Source: Themeda triandra (lineage: Eukaryota > Streptophyta > Magnoliopsida > Poales > Poaceae). Taken from it: a DNA stretch of 64,000 nucleotides. Under the pieces are notes generated by a model. The model searched no databases. It was not told where the DNA came from and was given only the letters and a program-made list of their open reading frames with translations. The stretch spans positions 992,001 through 1,056,000 of the forward strand of contig JAENPR010000005.1 of NCBI GenBank assembly GCA_018135685.1, written 5' to 3'. The first letter of the stretch is position 1. Every line of letters begins with the position of its first letter. Shown one piece after another: positions 55,130 to 64,000 of this stretch. Made by a program: the position numbers and the translations under genes.

Positions 55130-57100
55130 ATGAATGCCCCTTCCATGTCTATAAAAGCAGCATCAGGCAAACGTCCTGTAAGCCCTACGAAGTTTCCAGC
55201 TTTACAAATGGCTCTCCAAATGGATAAACAGAATCCTAGAGAAGCCAAAAAACTTGGTTCAAAATTTCAGCGTCATGACTCCCTATATGGGGATGCAGAA
55301 AGAGTGTCAGGCACTGGATATCATGTCTCTGAGGTCTGCTTCTTATCCCATAATTTGTTCTCTAGTGTTCCATTATATATCGCTTGTATAGCATGATGAA
55401 CTTATTATTTAGATTAGCAAAAGATTAGGGAAGAATAAATAGCTATGTTCATAGCTTGCATCTGATCCTAGAACAGTCTCCCCCTCCTTGCAAGTATAAG
55501 AACACAGAGATGACATATATGGATAACGCAGTGAACAAAATTACTAAAATAAACTAAAATTTCAAGTTAAATCCTCATTTCAATTCAAAGAAACAGATAT
55601 TTATTTGCAGCATATCATATTCTTATTCAAAGAAGAGATAAAGCCTTTTGACACTACTAGAATAAATGGGTTCTTGAGCACTGTGAAACAAGTATCACTG
55701 TGGATTCACAATGAGTTTCTATATGATATTCAACCCATGAAGTAAAGGACTGAAACAAACATTCAAGTCATAATATCTATGACTTAAAAAAGATTATATT
55801 TGAATTATGCTGTCGATTAGGTATTCATACTTACTACATATATTTATTACATGAGACAGGATAGTTGGGTTCGAACGTTACATTTGGCATTCCAGTGCAT
55901 TGGAGTGATATATGGTGACATAGGCACATCACCGCTGTATGTGTATGCAAGCACCTTTACAAGTGGCATCAGCAATGTTGATGACCTATATGGAGTCCTG
56001 TCACTTATTCTTTACAGCATAATTCTTCTACCTATGATAAAGTATGTCTTCATTGTTCTGTATGCAAATGACAACAGCGATGGTAAGTTCTCCTTATCTA
56101 AGAATCCTTTAGATTCCAGGTCACTAAAGAAATTACTCTCCTTCAGCTTGTTTAATTTCCTTGCTTTCATAATATGATGAGATGGGAATCAACTATATGT
56201 CAAGAAGCATTATATTTCATCCTCTGATGTTTCCAGACAAGGAAAGAAATGATGTTGTACTTTTCTATATACGAGTACTATTTATTCTTAGCACTTTTCT
56301 GCTAGATCAAGGAACAACAATGGTATATATAAAAACTAGGCTTCACTATATGAAATGGTTACAATAATGCCTTGTGGAAAACAGATTATTGTTTCATATG
56401 TCACATACAGTTCTTGCTACACTGGCCTTACAAGAACATAGTCTTGTAGGTGGCACGTTTGCACTGTACTCATTGATATCACGGTATGCAAAAGTGAGCT
56501 TGATTCCAAATCAGCAAGCAGACGATGCAATGGTCTCAAACTATGGCCTAGAAATAGTATCAGCCCCTATGAAGAGGGCTCAATGGACGAAAAAGATGCT
56601 GGAAAGTAGCATGGTGGCTAAGGTTGCCATTTTCCTCCTTACCATACTGGGCACCTCAATGGTTATCAGCGATGGTGTTTTGACCCCAGCAATATCCGAT
56701 AACTATAACTGGAACTTCTAGTGATGCCTTTTACTGTTATTCCCATGGTTTCAGTTGTATCTGTGTGTTCATACAAGCAATGAAGTATTAGCAGTAAAAT
56801 ACATGTAATAATTATACAAGATGATGAAGGCATGTGAAATATCCTTTACTCCTTTATTGACACATTTATAAAGCATAGTTGTAAAGTCGACGAACATTTT
56901 TCTTATTAAGGAAGACTTGCACATTGACATGCTGCCTATGATCTATCTGTGCTGCGAGACATTCCTTTTTTTGAGCGAATAGTGAGACATGCCTTACCAA
57001 ATAAGATATGTCAAATTGACATGATCTATGTTTTGTGGATTTGTTTCAGTGCTCTCTGTGGTGAGTGGTCTCCAAGAGAAAGCACCTCAGCTGAAACAGG
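55130..57100 (+). CDS. HAK: Second HAK/KUP/KT potassium transporter, exons 1-4, with a mutated splice donor; rest outside window
   Basis: Paralogue of the HAK gene at 29-32 kb. Exons: 55130-55333, 55860-56082, 56450-56698, 57050-57100. Motifs: RHDSLYGDAERVSG, VIYGDIGTSPLYVYASTF, GTFALYSLISRYAKVSLIP, SDGVLTPAIS, VLSVVSGLQEKAPQL. Exons 3 and 4 have exactly the lengths (249, 51 bp) of exons 2 and 3 in the intact gene, and phases agree. It has one extra intron (55,334-55,859) after YHVSE that the intact gene lacks. The base after exon 3 is A: the donor reads G/ATAACT where the paralogue has G/GTAACG, so normal splicing should fail and reading on gives DNYNWNF then a stop. A Copia element sits in the intron after exon 4. 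It is probably a pseudogene or a truncated-protein gene, but the coding exons seen are otherwise intact. Codon use is AT-rich. Confidence 0.8.
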
Positions 57101-57624
57101 GTAAGAGCTATTTGACTTAATTGTAGAACAAAATCATAAAAAATGAAAATACAAAGGGCAGCTTCAGAAAAGTTGAAAGAATCCTTGCACATACTAACTT
57201 AACAGGAATTATTTGTCACTCAAGTATTTGATTTTATAGAATATCTTGTAATGTGCACACAAACTTGTAAAACCATTTGTTTGGTGGGAAGGCCAGGTTT
57301 CTCTGTGCAGACGAGCATCTGTCCACCTTGCGGTGGTGAGCTGTCCGATCGCCAGCCACTGGTCGTGATTTTTTTCGAGACCACACCGTTGCACGCATTT
57401 CAAGCCACTGGTCGTGATAGCTGGAATACTAAAAACAATGTGCACAGTAATAAGTTAGAAAGTGCATGATCAACATTTTTCCCATGACACACATATCTTC
57501 TCACAGCAAGAAAACACCAATGTTCCTATCTTAGCTCCCCGCTAGCATTTCTCGCCAGGTCGCCATTGTAGCTCATTGCTCATGCATCCTGCTTGCCACT
57601 CATCACTGCTCATGATCATCATTT
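57101..57624. other. Intron 4 of the second HAK gene, left of the Copia insertion
   Basis: Begins with the donor GTAAGAG. Contains a direct repeat of CCACTGGTCGTGAT (about 57,356 and 57,405). The matching intron in the intact paralogue is only 106 bp. Confidence 0.6.
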
Positions 57625-58875
57625 TGTTGGGAATATGCCCTAGAGGTAATCATAGAGATGATGATATTCCGCTTGTATCCATGATATGTAAAATGTGTCC
57701 ATAGAATATCCATTAAAGACAACTTGTATTGATTGGCAATTATGTGAATTGTTTGTGGAACTCTTTTACTTGTATGGTTATTCTATATTCGTCCCTGGTC
57801 GGAGTTCATGTGAGGACACACATGAATATTAGACTAGCACATTATTAGTTGATGACTATGTTTCACAAGTCATGGACATGGAGATGTCGAACTAATAATG
57901 TGGGCACATGTATGACATGTAGGCCGGATCGACCCGACATGAGATTGTCTCTATACACATCATATACGTTATGTCCTTCGACCTGAGATTGTTGTATGTG
58001 CTCGAGATGTGTATCGACTTGCTTAGGGACTGACAAACGCTACTCCGTTACTGGGTAGTTATAAAGGATGTCTTCGGGTTTGTCGAGAAGCATGCTGTGA
58101 GACATAGACAATCAAGATGGGACTTGCCCCTCTCTGAGGAGAGTGATATCACTGGATCACTCAAGTGATTGGATCAACAAATGCATGGCCGTGCTTGGGT
58201 TAAGTATTAACCCACGAGTTGAACCAAATATCATGAGGCAAGGGAGTAACTCGTATGTGGTCGTAGTGGTTCGTCGATATGATCATTTGCGTGCACATAG
58301 GAGTTGTCACGCCTTGCTAGAGGCCGCTGTCGGCTATTGGGCGAATAGGAGTATTCGGCCCATGTCTATGTGTGCGTGAACCCATAGGGTCGCACGCTTA
58401 AGGGGCCGGGAAGCCTAATTCGGGTCGGACTCGAATTAGACAAGGCTTAGGATTTCTAATAGGCCTCCAACTCGGGGGCACATGAGAGACGCCTATATAA
58501 GTAGAGGGGAGGGGCGCGGCCGACTCAATCCACGCCTTTGGCAGCCGCCGTCGCCCTCCACGCTCTCGCTTCGCTCCTCGCGGACCTAGCAGTCCGGAGG
58601 CGCATCGCTTCTCCCTCATACGTGTGTGACACCTCGGAGGTGCTGCATCTGGAGCACGAGGACGAACCGCACGAACCGCAAGTGGTGGGAGGAGTTGCTG
58701 GACGACCACGCAACTGCACGGCACTGCTGCGACGCGTTCGACTACATCGAGTCGTCTTCCGCTGCTTCTGCGCGTCTAGTGGTAATCCCGTAACCTGTAA
58801 CTAGCAGTAGATCCTGGGCGATGAGGTAGAAAAAGTTTTGTTTTCTGGCTAGCATAGCACCCTCATAACCCTTCA
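57625..58875 (+). repeat. 5' LTR of the Copia element, about 1,251 bp
   Basis: From TGTTGGG to CCCTTCA, just before the primer-binding site. A TATATAAG at about 58,494 is a plausible promoter TATA box. Confidence 0.85.
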
Positions 58876-58876
58876 G

Positions 58877-58888
58877 TGGTATCGGAGC
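58877..58888 (+). promoter_or_regulatory. Primer-binding site of the Copia element
   Basis: TGGTATCGGAGC, one base off the initiator-methionine tRNA complement TGGTATCAGAGC. Confidence 0.85.
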
Positions 58889-59959
58889 TCTATACTACGT
58901 TGTTATAGGTTCTGGATGTCGCATATGTGATATGCACGGTTTTAGATGAGTCTCTGATCTTGGTTCATGATCTTGCCGCGTTGGTCTTGTAACGATCTAC
59001 TCGTACCGGTCGGAATTCCGCCATCCGAGTTAAGTGATACATGTAAATCCAATCACGGCGAGTTAGAGATCAATCGATTGATCGAATTGAACCCTAGGTC
59101 AAGTGCCGAGCGCATGTGATGCGCGGCGGTGGCGATTGGATCGCCACCGGCGCCGGTTGCCGAGAAAAGTTCGTTCGTAAAACAACCGTAACTTTTTAAC
59201 CGTAACTCGGATCGAGACGATTCTTAAACGAAAGTTGTAGAGAAAAAAATTTTACATCCACCCCAAACCGATTTGCGAAAAACGGCTTGGAAGATAGAGT
59301 TTTTCGCGATTTACTTTTTGTAGTCGGAATCGGTTACCTCTGTTTTGCAAGATTTTGATGAACAGATTGAAGAGATGGAGATCTCGAAAAGAACAATGGG
59401 CTATACCAAGTCATATCTGTGTTTATGCCGTTCTTACCATGTTCTACTTTCACATGCTATAATGTTTTTTGTCTACATTCGTGCGGTAGTGAAGTAGAAC
59501 GATCCCTCAGTAATGTTTAAGTTTGTGCTCCCCCAAACCTTGCACTGTCACTATCTTGTACAATCGATGGTGGGTCTATGAAATTAGGGTGCCATTGATT
59601 TTTCTTGACTAGACAAAGTTCGTATCGGATACTTACCGCAGAAGGTTTGGTTGCTTAAACAAGGTCATCCTAACGGTTAGGGACCTTGGAGCATGAGAAG
59701 TTGGTAACCCAAGCATAGAGATGCTATCCAACAACAAGAGTCATATGCGATATGATTAGCAAAGAGTTGCTTACCGATCTATCATGTCTTCTAGCGGTGA
59801 TGCTAAAACTCACTAGTCGACTTGCTAGTTGTGGGTCTTGAATCACTAAGTTTCAATCGAGGGATATTGATTTTAGTGGGAGTAGATCATATTTGATATT
59901 ATTTACTCTATCATGGATATTTTGTCTTAGTATTTTGCATTACTTTTGTTGTAGATTAA
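58889..59959 (+). other. Copia untranslated leader
   Basis: About 1.07 kb between the primer-binding site and gag, with no ORF of note; long leaders are usual in this group. Confidence 0.6.
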
Positions 59960-60775
59960 ATGGCGTCTTCTAAGCAACCATTTACTTTGCGTTCGATCCT
60001 TGAGAAAGATAAGTTGAATGGAACAAATTATGCGGATTGGATCCGCAATCCGAGAATTGTTCTCGTGGCCGAGAAAAAGGAGGAATATCTAGACACCCCC
60101 TTACCGATGAGCCCGCCGATGATGCATCTCGTCTTTGTGAAAAACGCTTACAAGAAAGCATGTGATGCGATCTTGAAATAAGCCGCCTTATGCTTGCATG
60201 TATGGAATCCGATCTGCAGATGCAGTTCGATAACAATCACTCAACGAACGATATGATCGTGGCGCTTGAGGATATGTTCCAAACTCAAGCTAGGACTGAA
60301 AGGTTCAATGTCTCTAAGGCGCTTGCTGAAACCAAGCTAGCAGAGGGTGCAAATTGTTGGGCCACACGTAATCAAGATGGTTGGTTACACTCGAGGTTGG
60401 AGAAGCTAGGCTTCCCAATTGGCCCGAGTTGGCTACGATTTCATTCTCTCGTCTCGCCGCCTAGCTATGGGAACTTCATTGCGAACTACCATATGCATGG
60501 GGCGAGAGAGGGGCTTGAATGAATTGTGTGGCATGCTGAAAAAAGCAGAGGCCGACATTAAGAAGCGGTGTCGGTGGCCAAGTGTTGGCGATCCCGAACA
60601 AGCCTAACTTTAAGAGAAAGAAGGCTGGTGGGGAAGAAAAAGGGCAAGGCTAAAGATGAGATCTCTAAGCCGCTCCGCCCGCCCCCAAAGCCGGACCACC
60701 GGCCGATGCTAAATGTTTTCATTGTGGTAAGAATGGTCACCGGAAGAGAAACCGCAAGCCGTACTTGGCGTCCTT
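59960..60775 (+). pseudogene. Copia gag, broken
   Basis: Starts at ATG 59,960 with MASSKQPFTLRSILEKDKLNG, then NYADWIRNPRIVL, the usual Copia gag start. The frame stops at 60,179-60,181 and continues in other frames: ALEDMFQTQARTERFNVSKAL near 60,265, then a lysine-rich linker. A zinc knuckle at 60,714-60,755 keeps CFHCGKNGH but its last cysteine is an arginine codon. Several small deletions are inferred from the frame jumps. Confidence 0.85.
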
Positions 60776-60839
60776 AGAGAAGGACGGCGGTAGTAAAGGT
60801 ACTCCCGCTCATACGCTTGTTGTTTATGTTACGACATCT

Positions 60840-61990
60840 TCCTCGCTAACTCTTATATCAATTCTTGGGTATTTGATACCGGATCGGTTGCTCATATTTG
60901 CAATACGATGCGGGGAATGATAAGAAGTAGAAGCGTGAAGAAAGGAGAGGTTGATTTCCGCGTGGGCAACAATGCAAGAGTTGCTTTGCGTTGAACGTCG
61001 GGACGATGCAACTTCACCCGCCATCGATTCGTCATGGAATTGAATAATTGTTATTTTGTTCCTAGTCTAAGTCGAAACATTGTGTCACCTTCATGTTTGA
61101 TGAAGGATGGTTATTCATTTGCGAGTAAAGACAATGGTTGTGTTATCTCAAAGAATGATATGTTTGTGGCTCTTGTATCCATTGTGAATAGATTATTTAT
61201 TTTAAATCTTGATGATGCACACATCGTAATGTTAATGCTAAAAGGCCTCGGCTTAATGAGTTAAGTCCTACATATATGTGGCATTGTCGTTTGGGTCATA
61301 TAAGTGAAAATCGCATGAAGAGGCTCCATGATGATGGACTTCTAACTTCGTTTGATTTTGAATCTTACGAGACATGTGAGGCTTGCCTTTTAGGCAAGAT
61401 GACCAAGACGCCTTTTCGGGTTTTCCCGAGAGAGCGTCGACTTATTGGAACTAGTACATAGTGATGTATGTGGACCAATGAGCACGACGGCCTAGAGGCG
61501 GTTTTCAATACTTCATAACTTTTACCGATGACTTTAGTAGATATGGCTATGTCTACCTAATGAAGCATAAGTCCGAAACATTTGAAAAGTTCAAAGAATT
61601 TCAGAATGAAGTAGAGAACCAACGTGGCAAGAAAATTAAGGCCTTGCGATCCGATCGTGGAGGCGAATATTTGAGTCATGAGTTTAGCAATCATCTTAAG
61701 AGTTGCGGAATTGTTCCACGCCTTACGCCACCCGGAACGCCACGAGAAATGGCGTGTCCGAGCGGCGTAATCGGACTTTGTTGGACATGGTTCGGTCTAT
61801 GATGAGCCGATCGGACCTACCTTTATCGTTTTGGGGATATGCTCTAGAAACAGCCGCTTTCACATTGAATAGAGTACCATCTAAGTCCGTAGTTAAGACA
61901 CCATATGAGATATGGACTGGGAAGAGTCCTAGTTTGTCTTTTCTAAAAATTTGGGGTTGTGAGGTTTATGTCAAACGGCTTATATCGATA
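60840..61990 (+). pseudogene. Copia pol: protease and integrase, frameshifted
   Basis: The protease active site reads WVFDTGSVAHIC at about 60,866-60,901. The pre-integrase zinc finger begins at 61,276 (MWHCRLGHISENRMKRLH, CEACLLGKMTKTPF). The integrase core follows in other frames (TDDFSRYGYVYLMKHKSE, ALRSDRGGEY, SFWGYALETAAFTLNRVPSK, PYEIWTGKSP). Breaks are seen near 60,985, 61,460, 61,500, 61,740 and 61,975. Confidence 0.88.
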
Positions 61991-62225
61991 AGCTAACACC
62001 CAAATCGGACAAGTGTTTTTTCGTGGGATATCCAAAGGAAACTTTAGGATATTACTTCTACAACCGCTCGAGGGCAAAGTGTTTGTTGCTCGAAATGGTG
62101 TTTTCTTAGAGAAAGAGTTTCTCAAAAGAGAGAAGAGTGGAGAAAAGGTGTATCTTGAAGAAGTTCAAGATGAGCCGTCGAGAAGGACTCTACGAGTGAT
62201 GCTAATGTAGCGAGAACAAGTTGAG

Positions 62226-63000
62226 ATGCCCGTGGCCACGAAACACCTCCACAACCACGAAGATCGCAAGACTTCGCGAATTGCGTGGGGATCTCGTTAT
62301 TGTTGGACGATGACGAACCCGCAACATACGCGAAGCTATGATGGACTCGATTCCGAGCAATGGCAGAGTGCCATGAGATCCGAGATAGATTCCATGGGAA
62401 ATAATCAAGTTTGGAACTTGGTTGACCCGCTCGATGGTGTTAGACCCATCGAGTGCAAATGGATCTATAAAAAGAAGAAAGATATGGACGGAAATGTTCA
62501 CGTCTATAAAGCTCGACTTGTCGCAAAGGGTTTTCGGCAAGTTCAAGGAATTGACTACGACGAGACATTCTCTCCAAGAGCGATGCTTAAATCTATCCGG
62601 ATCATTCTAGCAATAGCCGCCTATTTCGATTATGAAATTTGGCGAGATGGATGTTAAAACAGCCTTTCTAAATGGAAATTTGGAAGAGGACGTGTATATG
62701 ATACAGCCCGAAGGTTTTGTTGATCCAAATAATGCTGGAAAAATATGCAAGCTTAAGAAATCTATTTATGGGTTAAAGCAAGCATCTCGGAGTTGGAACA
62801 TTCGTTTTGATGAGGTTGTCAAAGGGTTTGGTTTCCGTCGAATGAAGAAGAGCCTTGTGTTTACCAAAAGGCTAGTGGGAGTATTGTTGTATTTCTAATC
62901 TTGTATGTGGATGACATACTATTGATTGGGAATGACATTCCTATGTTGCAATCTGTAAAGACTTCACCGAATAATAGTTTTTCTATGAAGGATTTGGGAG
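62226..63000 (+). pseudogene. Copia pol: reverse transcriptase, frameshifted
   Basis: WQSAMRSEIDSMGNNQVWNL, ECKWIYKKKKDMDG, YKARLVAKGF and DYDETFSP run in one frame to about 62,640. After a shift follow MDVKTAFLNGNLEEDVYM and KSIYGLKQASRSWN. After another shift comes the catalytic LYVDDILLIGND at about 62,901-62,936. These are the conserved Copia RT blocks. Confidence 0.9.
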
Positions 63001-63880
63001 ATGCAAAAGATACATCTTGGGCATTAAGATCTATAGAGATAGGTCGAAAAGGCTAATAGGATTATGCCAAGATACATATATTGACAAGGTGTTGAAACGG
63101 TTCAACATGGAGCAATCCAAGAAAGGGTTCTTGCCTATGTCACATGGTATGCGCTTTAGCGACAAGCAATGTCCTTCATCGATGAAGAGCGCAAACGCAT
63201 GAGTAAGGTTCCATATGCTTCGGCGATCGGTTCCATCATGTATGCCATGATATGTACTCGCCCGAGATGTCTCATATGCTCTAAGTGTTGCGAGCGGTAC
63301 CAAGGCAATCCCGGTGAGAGTCACGGACGTCTGGTTAAAAACATCCTTAAGTACTTGAGAAGAACTAAGGATGAGTTCCCGATCTATGGAGGTGAGGAAG
63401 AGCTCGTTGTAAATGGTTACACCGATGCTAGCTTCCAAACCGATGTAGATGATTCACAATCTCAATCGTTTCGTGTTCACGGTAAATGGTGGTGCGAAGT
63501 GGAAAAGTTCCAAGCAGGAGACAGTGTCCGATTCTACAACAGAAGCCGAGTACATTGCGGCTTCGGAAGCTGCAAAGGAAGGTGTTTGCATGAGGCGTTT
63601 CCTCATTGATCTTGGTGTGTTTCCTAATGCGGCTAGCCCATTGAATCTACATTGTGATAATAATGGGGCGATAGCACGTGCTAAGGAGCCAAGGAATCAC
63701 CGAAGAACAAACATGTACGCGGAAATTTCACCTCATTCGACAGTTCATCGTGAAGGTGAAATTAAAATGTGCAAAATACATACGGATTTGAATGTAGCAG
63801 ATCCGTTGACAAAGGCTCTTCCACACCCTAAGCATGAGGCGCACATAAGGTCTATGGGGATTAGACATATTAGAGATTAA
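63001..63880 (+). pseudogene. Copia pol: connection and RNase H, frameshifted
   Basis: GIKIYRDRSKRLIGLCQ and KRFNMEQSKKGFLPMSHG, then the RNase H domain with NGYTDASFQTD at about 63,413, SKQETVSDSTTEAEYIAASEA, LHCDNNGAIARAKEP and DLNVADPLTKALP at the C-terminus. The stop is TAA at 63,878-63,880. Frame changes occur near 63,200 and 63,460. Confidence 0.88.
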
Positions 63881-63888
63881 CTCTAGTG

Positions 63889-63900
63889 CAAGTGGGAGAC
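63889..63900 (+). promoter_or_regulatory. Polypurine tract of the Copia element
   Basis: AAGTGGGAGAC lies directly before the 3' LTR, a typical Copia PPT. Confidence 0.85.
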
Positions 63901-64000
63901 TGTTGGGAATATGCCCTAGAGGTAATCATAGAGATGATGATATTCCGCTTGTATCCATGATATGTAAAATGTGTCCATAGAATATCCATTAAAGACAACT
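63901..64000 (+). repeat. 3' LTR of the Copia element, first 100 bp
   Basis: Identical in all 100 bases to 57,625-57,724. Cut by the window edge. Confidence 0.92.

Larger units (their letters stand above)
57625..64000 (+). mobile_element. Ty1/Copia retrotransposon, runs off the right edge
   Basis: The 5' LTR starts TGTTGGGAATATGCCC. A primer-binding site, gag, protease, integrase, RT and RNase H follow in the Copia order (integrase before RT), then a polypurine tract and the first 100 bases of the 3' LTR. Those 100 bases are identical to the start of the 5' LTR, suggesting a recent insertion, yet all coding parts are frameshifted. It lies in intron 4 of the second HAK gene in the same orientation. 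The target duplication should be CATTT (57,620-57,624) but the other side is outside the window. Confidence 0.95.

Overview
This is a nuclear genomic window from a flowering plant, almost certainly a grass. The supporting signs are GT-AG introns, a plant-type SnRK1 beta-gamma subunit, HAK/KUP/KT potassium transporters with very GC-rich exons in one copy, and a dense load of grass-type mobile DNA (Stowaway and Tourist-like MITEs, a CACTA element, a gene-capturing Mutator-like element, LINEs, a SINE, Ty3/Gypsy and Ty1/Copia elements). The species cannot be fixed from the sequence alone.

Layout. 1-3.5 kb: the 5' two thirds of an SNF4-like SnRK1 beta-gamma gene on the minus strand, running off the left edge. 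3.5-29 kb: a gene-poor stretch with a Stowaway MITE split by a LINE, two head-to-tail Tourist-like MITEs, a 4.86-kb CACTA element with a 43-bp tandem array, a tRNA-like SINE and a tiny retroposon with target-site duplications. 29.4-32.5 kb: a complete seven-exon HAK potassium transporter (791 aa). 32.8-33.5 kb: a LINE fragment and the decayed C-terminal end of another HAK gene. 34.5-36.0 kb: a 1.5-kb Mutator-like element carrying a piece of a malate synthase gene (Pack-MULE type). 36.0-38.8 kb: a LINE remnant and a second retroposon with an open frame. 39-45 kb: mostly unremarkable intergenic DNA with a MITE and a ~490-bp tandem duplication. 45.3-52.8 kb: a complete 7.49-kb Ty3/Gypsy chromodomain element on the minus strand, flanked by a perfect 5-bp duplication and itself interrupted in its reverse transcriptase by a 1.56-kb solo LTR. 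55.1-57.1 kb: the first four exons of a second HAK gene with a damaged splice donor. 57.6 kb to the right edge: a Ty1/Copia element inserted in the intron after HAK exon 4.

Functionally there are two host themes. One is energy signalling (SnRK1 beta-gamma). The other is potassium uptake, as a tandem HAK cluster with one intact copy, one damaged copy and one relic. The rest is a layered record of transposon insertion. Several insertions can be read to the base through their target-site duplications, which gives a relative order: MITE before LINE; Gypsy before solo LTR; a HAK-derived relic next to a LINE fragment.
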